From positions 124,001 through 188,000 of the forward strand of contig NZ_RAQM01000008.1 in NCBI RefSeq assembly GCF_003610735.1: DNA of 64,000 nt, in the 5' to 3' direction. Origin of the DNA: Tenacibaculum lutimaris. Lineage in GTDB: Bacteria; Bacteroidota; Bacteroidia; Flavobacteriales; Flavobacteriaceae. The position numbers were made by a program, and so were the translations under genes. Below, piece after piece: positions 25,747-33,656 of the stretch; within the stretch, counting starts at the first letter, position 1; every line of letters starts with the position of its first letter. Under the pieces are notes generated by a model. The model had not been told where the DNA came from. It worked only from the letters and a program-made list of their open reading frames with translations, and did no database searches.

Positions 25747-26592
25747 ATGCCAACAACACAACAATTACAAGATTTTACACAACAAGTTCGTAGAGATATT
25801 GTACGAATGGTACATGCTGTAAATTCAGGTCACCCAGGAGGTTCTTTAGGATGTGCTGAATTTTTCACTTGTTTGTATCAAGAAATTATGGATTATTCTA
25901 CTGATTTTACCATGGACGGTAAAAATGAAGATTTATTTTTCTTGTCAAACGGACATATTTCACCAGTATATTATAGTGTACTAGCTCATAGCGGATTTTT
26001 CCCTGTAGCTGAGTTGGCAACTTTTAGAAAGTTAGATTCTCGTTTACAAGGTCACCCAACTACGCATGAAGACTTACCAGGTATTCGTATTGCATCAGGA
26101 TCGTTAGGACAAGGAATGAGTGTAGCTATCGGTGCTGCTGAAGCAAAAAAGTTAAACGGAGACAATAAAATTGTATATTCATTACATGGTGATGGAGAGT
26201 TACAAGAAGGTCAAATTTGGGAAGCTGCTATGTATGCTTCGGCTAAAAAAGTTGATAATTTAATTTCTACAGTTGATTTAAACGAGAAACAAATTGACGG
26301 TTCTACTGATGAAGTATTACCTATGGGAAGTTTAAAAGCTAAGTTTGAAGCTTTTGGATGGGATGTAGTAGAGATTAAAGAAGGAAATAATGTTGAAGCT
26401 ATTTTACACGGAATGGCTGATGCAAAATCTCGCACAGGAAAAGGAAAGCCAGTTTGTGTTTTATTGCATACGGAAATGGGTAATGGTGTAGACTATATGA
26501 TGCACACTCACGCGTGGCACGGTAAAGCACCAAATGATGAACAATTAGAATTAGCTTTAGCGCAAAACCCAGAAACGTTAGGAGATTATTAA
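25747..26592 (+). CDS. Transketolase, N-terminal (thiamine-diphosphate pyrophosphate-domain) subunit
   Basis: A 281-residue protein equal to the first half of transketolase. Motifs are VNSGHPGGSLGCAEF, the GHPTTHEDLPGI loop, SGSLGQGMSVAIGAAEAKK, and the ThDP-binding LHGDGELQEGQIWEAAM followed by VDLNEKQIDG. Split transketolases are known in bacteria, with the second half (pyrimidine domain) as a separate gene. Here the gene is followed at once by a strong terminator and then bshA, and no C-terminal half is in the window. The enzyme moves two-carbon units in the pentose phosphate pathway once both halves assemble. Confidence 0.92.
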   Translation: MPTTQQLQDFTQQVRRDIVRMVHAVNSGHPGGSLGCAEFFTCLYQEIMDYSTDFTMDGKNEDLFFLSNGHISPVYYSVLAHSGFFPVAELATFRKLDSRLQGHPTTHEDLPGIRIASGSLGQGMSVAIGAAEAKKLNGDNKIVYSLHGDGELQEGQIWEAAMYASAKKVDNLISTVDLNEKQIDGSTDEVLPMGSLKAKFEAFGWDVVEIKEGNNVEAILHGMADAKSRTGKGKPVCVLLHTEMGNGVDYMMHTHAWHGKAPNDEQLELALAQNPETLGDY

Positions 26593-26615
26593 ATTACAGA
26601 TAATTTATAGATTAT

Positions 26616-26650
26616 AAACGCCATTACGAACCCCGTAATGGCGTTTTATT
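26616..26650 (+). terminator. Terminator of the transketolase-N gene
   Basis: AAACGCCATTACG / CGTAATGGCGTTT, a perfect 13-bp stem with a short loop and T-rich tail. Confidence 0.9.
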
Positions 26651-26740
26651 TTATGAAATTCTTTACAAATAAACGTAAGTAATACCGTAAATTTACGTCA
26701 TTAACTATATTCTAAATCTAAAAATAATCAAACAGTAAAC

Positions 26741-27868
26741 ATGAAAATAGGAATTGTATGTTATCCAACCTTTGGTGGGAGTGGAGTTGTAGCAACTGAA
26801 TTAGGAATGGCATTAGCAGATAAGGGACACGAAGTACATTTTATAACTTACAATCAACCTGTTCGATTAGATTTTTTTTCACACCGTTTACACTTTCATG
26901 AAGTTGTTTTAGAAGAATATCCACTATTTCAATACCAACCTTATGAATTGGCTTTATCAAGTAAAATGGTAGAAGTAGTAGCAAAGTATGAGTTAGAAGT
27001 TTTGCATGTGCATTATGCTATTCCACATGCCTATGCGGCTTATATGGCAAAAAAAATGCTAGAAGATAAAGGTATTGATGTAAAGGTAGTAACGACATTA
27101 CACGGAACAGATATTACTTTGGTAGGAAGTCATCCAACGTATAAAACTGCGGTAGAGTTTAGTATCAATAAATCTGACGAAGTTACGGCAGTTTCTAACA
27201 GTTTAAAAGAAGATACGTTACGCTTATTTAATATTGAAAAAGATATTAAAGTAGTTTATAATTTTATAGATGGTGAAAAGTATGATAAAGCGCATGAAGG
27301 TGAATGTAAAAGAGAAGCATTGGCTAAACCACATGAACGAATTTTAACACATATCAGTAATTTTCGTCCTGTAAAACGTACTGATGATGTAATTCGAATT
27401 TTTAATAAGGTTCAAAAAGAAATTCCTTCTAAATTATTAATGGTTGGTGATGGTCCTGAACGTTTAAAAGCAGAAAATTTAGCTAAAGAGTTAGAAATTG
27501 AAGATAAGGTTCTTTTTATGGGAAACAGTACAGAAGTAGCTAAGATTTTGTGTTATACAGATGTATTTTTATTACCTTCGGAAACAGAAAGTTTTGGGTT
27601 AGCAGCTTTAGAAGCTATGGCAGCAAGCACTCCAGTAGTTTCAACTGATACAGGAGGTTTACCAGAAGTAAATATTAATGGTGTAACTGGGTTTTTAAGC
27701 GAGTTAGGTGATGTAGATGATATGGCTAATAATGCCATTTTTCTTTTAAAAGATGAAGTTGTTTTGAATAAATTTAAAGAAAATGCCAAAGAACATATTA
27801 AATTATTTTCATTAGATAATATTCTGCCAGCCTATGAAAGGCTTTATAAAAAGTGTTATGTAAGTTAA
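26741..27868 (+). CDS. bshA: N-acetyl-alpha-D-glucosaminyl L-malate synthase BshA
   Basis: A 375-residue GT4 glycosyltransferase for the first step of bacillithiol synthesis (UDP-GlcNAc plus L-malate). It starts MKIGIVCYPTFGGSGVVATE, the BshA signature, and continues with LHVHYAIPHAYAAYMA, TLHGTDITLVGSHP and the donor-site motif PSETESFGLAALEAMA with the EX7E Glu pair. Length fits BshA. The presence of bacillithiol as a cell thiol follows from this assignment. A patatin gene starts 16 nt downstream and is probably co-transcribed. Confidence 0.95.
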   Translation: MKIGIVCYPTFGGSGVVATELGMALADKGHEVHFITYNQPVRLDFFSHRLHFHEVVLEEYPLFQYQPYELALSSKMVEVVAKYELEVLHVHYAIPHAYAAYMAKKMLEDKGIDVKVVTTLHGTDITLVGSHPTYKTAVEFSINKSDEVTAVSNSLKEDTLRLFNIEKDIKVVYNFIDGEKYDKAHEGECKREALAKPHERILTHISNFRPVKRTDDVIRIFNKVQKEIPSKLLMVGDGPERLKAENLAKELEIEDKVLFMGNSTEVAKILCYTDVFLLPSETESFGLAALEAMAASTPVVSTDTGGLPEVNINGVTGFLSELGDVDDMANNAIFLLKDEVVLNKFKENAKEHIKLFSLDNILPAYERLYKKCYVS

Positions 27869-27884
27869 AAAATGAAAAAAAAAG

Positions 27885-28679
27885 ATGATTAAAGAAAAAT
27901 ACCAATGCGCTCTTGAAAAATTAAAACATTTAGATCCGAATGTGCCTGTAAACCTAGTGCTTAGTGGAGGTGCAGAAAAGGGAGTGGCTCATATTGCTTT
28001 ATTAGAAAAGCTAGAAGAACTGAATATTAAAATTAACGCAATTTCGGCTTGTAGTTCAGGTTCATTAGTTGGTTCTATGTATGCTTCTGGTATGAGACCA
28101 CAAGAAATTTTAAAATTCTTTAAAACAACCGAAATATTTCAGTTTTCATGGATTACAATTGCGAAACCTGGAATTTTCAACTCTTCTAACTATGCTAGAC
28201 TCATTGAAGATAAAATTAAACCTACATTTGAAGAATTAAACATTCCTTTAACGGTATCAACAACGAATTTAAATAAAGGAACTACACAGTATTTTTATGA
28301 AGGAGATTTGTTAAAACCTGTATTAGCATCATGTGCTATTCCTGGTTTATTTAATCCTATTAGGATAGAAGATATGCTATATTCGGATGGAGGAATTATA
28401 GATAATTTTCCAACAACACCTTTTAAAGATTCCGAATATCCAATAATTGGAAGTTATGTTGTGTATCCTTCTGAAAAAACAAATGAAGAATTAAATACAA
28501 CTCTAAAAGTTTTAGCGCATACCTCTAAACTTTTGATGTTATCTTCTGAAGAACACAAATTTTTCAATACTTATGCTACAGTTTGTTTTCCATTAGGTGA
28601 ATTTAGTGGTTTTAGCCCTAAAGAAGTAGATGCTATTTACGATACAGCTAAAAAGTATATAGAAGAAAAACTAAAATAA
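27885..28679 (+). CDS. Patatin-like phospholipase family protein
   Basis: A 264-residue cytosolic-type patatin. The oxyanion motif is LSGGAEKGVAHI, the nucleophile Ser lies in ISACSSGSLVGSMYASG (the usual GxSxG has Ala-Cys before the Ser), and the dyad Asp is in YSDGGIIDNFP. Lipid acyl hydrolase activity follows from the family; the altered elbow could change activity. It is probably in one operon with bshA and is followed by a strong terminator. Confidence 0.88.
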   Translation: MIKEKYQCALEKLKHLDPNVPVNLVLSGGAEKGVAHIALLEKLEELNIKINAISACSSGSLVGSMYASGMRPQEILKFFKTTEIFQFSWITIAKPGIFNSSNYARLIEDKIKPTFEELNIPLTVSTTNLNKGTTQYFYEGDLLKPVLASCAIPGLFNPIRIEDMLYSDGGIIDNFPTTPFKDSEYPIIGSYVVYPSEKTNEELNTTLKVLAHTSKLLMLSSEEHKFFNTYATVCFPLGEFSGFSPKEVDAIYDTAKKYIEEKLK

Positions 28680-28686
28680 GACAAAC

Positions 28687-28716
28687 AAAAAGAGCAACTT
28701 TAAGTTGCTCTTTTTT
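28687..28716. terminator. Bidirectional terminator between patatin gene and aroB
   Basis: AAAAAGAGCAACTT / AAGTTGCTCTTTTTT, a near-perfect hairpin with A and T runs on both sides. Confidence 0.85.
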
Positions 28717-29773
28717 ATGCGTTATAAAATGCTAAACTCTTTTTAATTAATTCTTCGGAAGCTTTGCAGTTTATTTTGAAGTCTTCGTAATCTTTTAGAA
28801 GTACAAAATTAATTTCACCAGCTACATTCTTTTTGTCGTGTTTCATTAACTCAAGAATAGCTTTAAAATCGTTTTTTTCAATAGCTATTTTACCATAAAT
28901 CTTAATAATAGCTTCTTTTATTTCTGATACTTTTTCCTCTGGAAAACCTAAAATTTCAGATGATAAATAAGCTTCACATACCATTCCGATAGCAATGGCC
29001 TCTCCATGAGTTAGAGCTTCTTTTTTAGGATTCTCTAAAAAATACGATTCTACACCGTGTCCAATGGTATGTCCCCAATTCAATACTTTTCTTATATCTT
29101 GTTCTTTTGGATCTTCTAAAACAACTTCATTCTTTATTTCAATTGAACGGTGGATTAAATCCACAATATTTACCTGATCGTTGTCCTTAATTTCATTAAA
29201 CAATCGAATGTCATGTGTCATTCCATATTTAATAATTTCAGCAGTACCAGAACGAATTTCACGAGTAGAAACTGTATGTAAGTATTCAGCATCAATCACA
29301 ATCATTTCAGGGTTTGCAAAAACACCAATTTGGTTTTTTAATACTCCCAAATCAACTCCAGTTTTCCCTCCGACAGAAGCATCTACCATACTTAATAATG
29401 TAGTAGGAATATTAACAAAATCAATTCCACGCTTAAACGTTGAAGCAACAAAACCACCTAAATCGGTGATAACACCACCTCCTAAAGTAATAAGTAAGCT
29501 TTTCCTATCAGCACCTAATTCTGTCATAACATTCCAAACCCCCATGCAAGTTTCAATGTTTTTGTGAATTTCGCCAGCATCAATTTGAATGACTTCAATA
29601 GGTTTGTCCGTAGCAAATAATTGCATAAATCGAGGATAACAGTGTTCTAAGGTATTATCGTCAACTAGAATAAATATTGATGAGTAATTTTTTTTAGAAA
29701 TTAAAGAGGTTAATTCGTTATAAGCTTTTTCATCAAAATGAATAGGGTATGTCGCTGCGTTAATTGTAGTCAT
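28715..29773 (-). CDS. aroB: 3-dehydroquinate synthase
   Basis: A 352-residue NAD- and metal-dependent enzyme that cyclises DAHP to 3-dehydroquinate in the shikimate pathway. Key motifs are LLITLGGGVITDLGGFVAST (NAD loop), RGIDFVNIPTTLLSMVDASV, GGKTGVDLGVLKNQIG, and metal-binding LNWGHTIGHGVE with GEAIAIGM. Length fits. Single gene; divergent from the proline dehydrogenase gene. Confidence 0.96.
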   Translation of the reverse strand: MTTINAATYPIHFDEKAYNELTSLISKKNYSSIFILVDDNTLEHCYPRFMQLFATDKPIEVIQIDAGEIHKNIETCMGVWNVMTELGADRKSLLITLGGGVITDLGGFVASTFKRGIDFVNIPTTLLSMVDASVGGKTGVDLGVLKNQIGVFANPEMIVIDAEYLHTVSTREIRSGTAEIIKYGMTHDIRLFNEIKDNDQVNIVDLIHRSIEIKNEVVLEDPKEQDIRKVLNWGHTIGHGVESYFLENPKKEALTHGEAIAIGMVCEAYLSSEILGFPEEKVSEIKEAIIKIYGKIAIEKNDFKAILELMKHDKKNVAGEINFVLLKDYEDFKINCKASEELIKKSLAFYNA

Positions 29774-29877
29774 TGTTATTAAAAATATACAGCGAAATTA
29801 AATAGAAAAAATTAAAATATATCACTCTACTCATTTATATTTGTCTTTAAATATAAGACATTAATATTACCTCGATA

Positions 29878-31041
29878 ATGAGACTTTTTGACAACACAGA
29901 AACTGCTTTTAAATTAAAATCTGATTCAGAGCTAGAGCGTGCCTATTTTTTATTTAAAATGATTCAAAGCCAACCAATGGTACGTATTGGTACTGCGGTA
30001 ACTAACTTTGCTTTGAAAGCTCATTTACCAGTTGAGGGTTTAATCCGCTCAACAGTTTTCGACCATTTTTGTGGAGGAGTTACAGAAGATGATTGTTTAC
30101 CTAACATCGAAAAGATGTATGAAAAAGGAAACGTTCATAGTATTTTAGATTATTCTGTTGAAGGAAAAGAAGACGAAGCTCAGTTTGATGATGCTTTAAA
30201 AATGACCTTAAAAACAATCAATTTTGCTGAAGAAAAAGCAGCAATACCGTATGCTGTTTTTAAACCTACAGGTTTTGGTCGTTTTGCTTTATATCAAAAA
30301 TTGACAGAAGGAAAAGAGTTGACTTCTGAAGAAAAAATAGAGTGGAATAGAGTAGTAGAACGTTTTCATACGGTATGTAAGGCAGCAGTAGCTAAAGATG
30401 TACCTTTATTGATAGATGCAGAGGAAAGTTGGATGCAAGGTGCTGCGGATGATTTGATTGAAGAATTGATGGAAATTTACAACAAAGAAAAAGCTATCGT
30501 TTTTAATACGTTACAAATGTACCGTCACGATCGTATGGATTATTTGAGAGACTTACATCAAAGAGCTCATCAAAAAGGATATCATATTGGTATGAAAGTA
30601 GTTCGTGGTGCATATATGGAGAAAGAGCGTGAGAGAGCTAATGAGAAAGGATACGAATCTCCAATTTGTGTAGATAAGCAAGCTACAGATGATAATTATA
30701 ACGAAGCTGTTCGTTATATGATGGATCATAAAAATATGGCAATTTTTGCTGGGACTCATAACGAAGAAAGTTCATACTTGTTAATGGAATTAGCTAAAGA
30801 ACACAACATTGCTGCCGATGATAAGCGTATGTGGTTCGGTCAATTATATGGAATGAGTGATCATATTAGTTTTAACTTGGCAAAAGAAGGTTATAACGTA
30901 GCTAAATATGTTCCTTTTGGACCTGTTCGTGATGTGATGCCATATTTAATTCGTAGAGCAGAAGAAAATACTTCAGTGGCAGGACAAACTTCAAGAGAGT
31001 TAAATTTACTGAAAACTGAAAAAGCCCGTCGTAAGCTGTAA
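29878..31041 (+). CDS. Proline dehydrogenase
   Basis: A 387-residue FAD enzyme that oxidises proline to pyrroline-5-carboxylate. The beta/alpha barrel is marked by PYAVFKPTGFGRFALYQK, LLIDAEESWMQ, VFNTLQMYRHDRMDYL, MKVVRGAYMEKERERA (flavin/substrate Arg-Gly-Ala-Tyr), FAGTHNEES and YVPFGPVRDVMPYLIRRAEE. It is the stand-alone form, not fused to P5C dehydrogenase. The LETM1-like gene overlaps its stop by one base (TAATG), so the two are translationally coupled. Confidence 0.95.
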   Translation: MRLFDNTETAFKLKSDSELERAYFLFKMIQSQPMVRIGTAVTNFALKAHLPVEGLIRSTVFDHFCGGVTEDDCLPNIEKMYEKGNVHSILDYSVEGKEDEAQFDDALKMTLKTINFAEEKAAIPYAVFKPTGFGRFALYQKLTEGKELTSEEKIEWNRVVERFHTVCKAAVAKDVPLLIDAEESWMQGAADDLIEELMEIYNKEKAIVFNTLQMYRHDRMDYLRDLHQRAHQKGYHIGMKVVRGAYMEKERERANEKGYESPICVDKQATDDNYNEAVRYMMDHKNMAIFAGTHNEESSYLLMELAKEHNIAADDKRMWFGQLYGMSDHISFNLAKEGYNVAKYVPFGPVRDVMPYLIRRAEENTSVAGQTSRELNLLKTEKARRKL

Positions 31042-31349
31042 TGAATACAGTTGATGAAATAAAAGAGGCTATCTATAAAAATAAGAAAAGATTAGCTAAA
31101 GAGCTTAGAGAAAGCAAAGAGCTAGTCTTTCTTATTAGAAAATCATTGACTACATCGTTAACCGATGAAGAAAAGGCAAAAGTAAAGCAACAAACACTTG
31201 ATATTTGCAAAGCAATACCTGCTTTTACTGTGTTTATGCTTCCTGGTGGAGCCTTACTTTTGCCTTTACTTATCAAATTAATACCCGATATACTTCCTAG
31301 TGCTTTTAGAGCAGATGATGAAGAATTAGAAGATACAAAACCAGAGTAG
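31041..31349 (+). CDS. LETM1-like protein
   Basis: A 102-residue protein: a charged N-terminal helix (KKRLAKELRESKELVF), a middle helix, then PAFTVFMLPGGALLLPLLIKLIPDILPSAF, which matches the PGG-LLLP-L-K--P-LLPS core of LETM1 proteins, ending in an acidic tail. In mitochondria LETM1 affects ion balance and ribosome binding; the bacterial short form has no assigned role. It may sit at the membrane through the hydrophobic stretch. Coupled to the proline dehydrogenase gene. Confidence 0.8.
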   Translation: MNTVDEIKEAIYKNKKRLAKELRESKELVFLIRKSLTTSLTDEEKAKVKQQTLDICKAIPAFTVFMLPGGALLLPLLIKLIPDILPSAFRADDEELEDTKPE

Positions 31350-31549
31350 TATAACTCTAAACAACTAAAAGTAGAGTGTTTAATTCTTTTTAACTCTAGA
31401 AATAAAGCAATTAATTTAAACTACCAAAACCCTTTAAAAGAAAGGAGAAAGTATATAAAATTGTTATAAAAAAGTACTTTCTATAAAGCTTTAAATTGAA
31501 TATTACGAATTCAGTAATAAAAATTAGTGAATCGTAAACAATAAAATAC
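31350..31549. other. AT-rich gap upstream of typA with two inverted repeats
   Basis: Two symmetric elements are visible: AGAAAGTA / TACTTTCT with a 21-nt loop (about 31447-31483), and TATTAC-GAATTCA-GTAATA (31501-31519), which lies about 30 nt before the typA -7 element and could be an operator. No reading frame or clear terminator was found for the upstream pair of genes. Confidence 0.4.
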
Positions 31550-31557
31550 TACTTTTG
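31550..31557 (+). promoter_or_regulatory. -7 element of the typA promoter
   Basis: TACTTTTG matches TAnnTTTG; the start codon is 20 nt further on. Confidence 0.45.
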
Positions 31558-31577
31558 CAGCTTCAAAATAAGCACGA

Positions 31578-33347
31578 ATGCAATCAATAAGAAACATTGC
31601 TATTATAGCACACGTTGACCACGGAAAGACAACCTTGGTTGATAAAATTATAGATCAAGCTAAAATTTTAGACGAGCGTAAAGAGCGTACAGATTTATTG
31701 CTAGATAATAACGACCTAGAGCGTGAAAGAGGAATTACTATTCTTTCTAAAAACGTATCAGTAAATTACAAAGATGTTAAAATCAACGTAATCGATACTC
31801 CAGGTCACGCCGACTTTGGTGGAGAAGTAGAACGTGTATTAAAAATGGCTGACGGTGTTTTATTATTGGTTGATGCTTTTGAAGGGCCAATGCCTCAAAC
31901 ACGTTTCGTATTAGGAAAAGCAATCGAATTAGGATTAACTCCTATCGTTGTAGTAAACAAAGTTGATAAAGAAAACTGTACTCCAGATTTAGTACACGAA
32001 AAAGTATTCGACTTAATGTTTGCTTTAGAAGCTACGGAAGATCAGTTAGACTTTACTACCATTTACGGTTCTGCTAAGAATGGATGGATGAGTACAGATT
32101 GGCAAGATCCTAAAGAAGATTTAGTTGATTTATTAGATGCTGTAATCGAAACAATTCCTGAAGCTCCATATCGTGAAGGTTCTCCTCAAATGCAAATCAC
32201 GTCGTTAGATTATTCTTCATTCAAAGGAAGAATTGCTATTGGTCGTGTTTTCCGTGGAGATTTAGAAAAGAATAAAGATTACATGCTTTGTAAAGCAGAT
32301 GGGACTACTAAAAAAGTCCGTATTAAAGAATTACACGTTTTTGAAGGAATGGGTAAAGCTGAAGCAGATAAAGTTCGTAGTGGAGATATTTGTGCAGTAA
32401 CAGGTTTAGATGATTTTGAAATTGGTGATACCATTGCAGATGTAGATAACCCAGAAGCATTACCAAGAATTGAAGTAGATCAACCTACTATGAGTATGTT
32501 ATTTACTATTAACAACTCTCCATTCTTTGGTAAAGAAGGTAAGTTTGTAACTTCTCGTCACTTACGTGATCGCTTATTTAAGGAAATGGAGAAAAACTTA
32601 GCTTTACGTGTTGATGAAACTGATACAGAAGATAAATTCAACGTTTTTGGACGTGGTGTATTACACTTATCAGTATTAATTGAAACTATGCGTCGTGAAG
32701 GATATGAATTACAAGTAGGTCGTCCACAAGTAATTTTAAAAGATATTGACGGAGTTAAGAGTGAACCATACGAAACATTATCTATTGATGTTCCTGAAGA
32801 TGTTGCTTCTAAAGCGATTAACTTAGTTTCTTTACGTAAAGGAGACTTATTAGTAATGGAGCCAAAAGGTGATTTACAACACTTAGAGTTTACAATTCCA
32901 TCAAGAGGATTAATTGGTTTACGTAATAAAATATTGACAGCAACAGCTGGTCAAGCAATTATAAACCATAGATTTAGTGAATACGGACCATATAAAGGAG
33001 AATTTGCTGAAGAGTTAAAAGGTGCTATTGTTTCTTCTGAAACAGGAAAAGCAACCGCTTATGCAATTGACCGTTTACAAGATAGAGGACGTTTTTTTAT
33101 TGATCCTAATCAAGAAATTTACAAAGGTCAGGTTGTTGGAGAAAACGCCAAAGCAGATGATATGGCTGTAAACCTAATTAAAGGAAAAAAATTAACTAAC
33201 GTACGTTCTTCAGGTAACGATGATAGTGTTAAAATTGCTCCAAAAATCGATTTTTCTTTAGAAGAATGTATGGAGTATATTAGAGCTGATGAGTACTTAG
33301 AAGTTACTCCTGAAAGCTTACGTATGCGTAAAATTGATTTTAGATAA
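31578..33347 (+). CDS. typA: Ribosome-associated GTPase TypA/BipA
   Basis: A 589-residue translational GTPase that acts in ribosome assembly under cold or stress. G motifs are present: AHVDHGKTTL, RERGITI, DTPGHADFGGEVERVL and NKVDK. Domains II, III and V and the TypA-specific C-terminal domain follow (SRGLIGLRNKILTATAGQAI, NLIKGKKLTNVRSSG). Length is normal. Single gene with its own promoter and terminator. Confidence 0.97.
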   Translation: MQSIRNIAIIAHVDHGKTTLVDKIIDQAKILDERKERTDLLLDNNDLERERGITILSKNVSVNYKDVKINVIDTPGHADFGGEVERVLKMADGVLLLVDAFEGPMPQTRFVLGKAIELGLTPIVVVNKVDKENCTPDLVHEKVFDLMFALEATEDQLDFTTIYGSAKNGWMSTDWQDPKEDLVDLLDAVIETIPEAPYREGSPQMQITSLDYSSFKGRIAIGRVFRGDLEKNKDYMLCKADGTTKKVRIKELHVFEGMGKAEADKVRSGDICAVTGLDDFEIGDTIADVDNPEALPRIEVDQPTMSMLFTINNSPFFGKEGKFVTSRHLRDRLFKEMEKNLALRVDETDTEDKFNVFGRGVLHLSVLIETMRREGYELQVGRPQVILKDIDGVKSEPYETLSIDVPEDVASKAINLVSLRKGDLLVMEPKGDLQHLEFTIPSRGLIGLRNKILTATAGQAIINHRFSEYGPYKGEFAEELKGAIVSSETGKATAYAIDRLQDRGRFFIDPNQEIYKGQVVGENAKADDMAVNLIKGKKLTNVRSSGNDDSVKIAPKIDFSLEECMEYIRADEYLEVTPESLRMRKIDFR

Positions 33348-33367
33348 TATTCTAAATATAGATATTG

Positions 33368-33396
33368 AAAACCACCTAATTTAGGTGGTTTTTATT
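33368..33396 (+). terminator. typA terminator
   Basis: AAACCACCTAA / TTAGGTGGTTT with a T-rich tail, about 20 nt after the typA stop. Confidence 0.85.
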
Positions 33397-33410
33397 TTTT
33401 ATTAAAATTT

Positions 33411-33444
33411 ATTTGCATAATTAAAAATAAAAAGTAAATATTTG
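33411..33444 (+). promoter_or_regulatory. Promoter of the his leader and operon
   Basis: TTTG (33411-33414) and a -7-like element ending TATTTG at 33444. The predicted start is near 33448, about 14 nt before the leader-peptide ATG. The fit to TAnnTTTG is good but not perfect. Confidence 0.45.
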
Positions 33445-33462
33445 TAAAACAAACACAAAGAC

Positions 33463-33519
33463 ATGAATTTTATTCAATTACATCATCATCATTTTCATAC
33501 TTGCACTCAGGCGAGCTGA
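33463..33519 (+). CDS. hisL: his operon leader peptide
   Basis: An 18-residue reading frame, MNFIQLHHHHFHTCTQAS, with five His among six consecutive residues. This is the hallmark of a ribosome-stalling leader that senses charged histidyl-tRNA. It starts about 14 nt after the predicted transcription start and precedes an intrinsic terminator and hisG. Its first codons (33467-33483) lie in the left arm of a long stem with 33522-33537, so ribosome position would change the fold. Confidence 0.9.
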   Translation: MNFIQLHHHHFHTCTQAS

Positions 33520-33582
33520 AAATGTATTGAATAAAATCAAGATATATTTTAAACCCGTTTGAGTAAATCAAACGGGTTTTTT
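33467..33582 (+). promoter_or_regulatory. his operon transcription attenuator
   Basis: Stem 1: ATTTTATTCAAT-T-ACAT (33467-33483) pairs with ATGTATTGAATAAAAT (33522-33537), 16 bp with one bulge, enclosing the His codons. Terminator: AAACCCGTTTG / CAAACGGGTTT (33551-33579) followed by T-rich sequence. Stalling at the His codons should prevent stem 1 and allow read-through; the exact antiterminator pairing is not obvious. The classical his attenuation mechanism is known from enterobacteria. Confidence 0.8.
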
Positions 33583-33656
33583 ATTTCCAAGGCGCCAGGA
33601 AACAAGCTTCTCAAAACGATTTACTCAAACCTATTCAAAACCAGAAATGAGTAAAT
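33557..33656 (+). promoter_or_regulatory. Second alternative-pairing element reaching the hisG start
   Basis: GTTTGAGTAAATC in the terminator (33557-33569) is perfectly complementary to GATTTACTCAAAC (33618-33630). The inner part of that downstream copy, ATTTACTC (33619-33626), is also complementary to GAGTAAAT (33649-33656), which overlaps the hisG ATG. The two pairings exclude each other, so the leader could mask or expose the hisG start. Confidence 0.5.
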
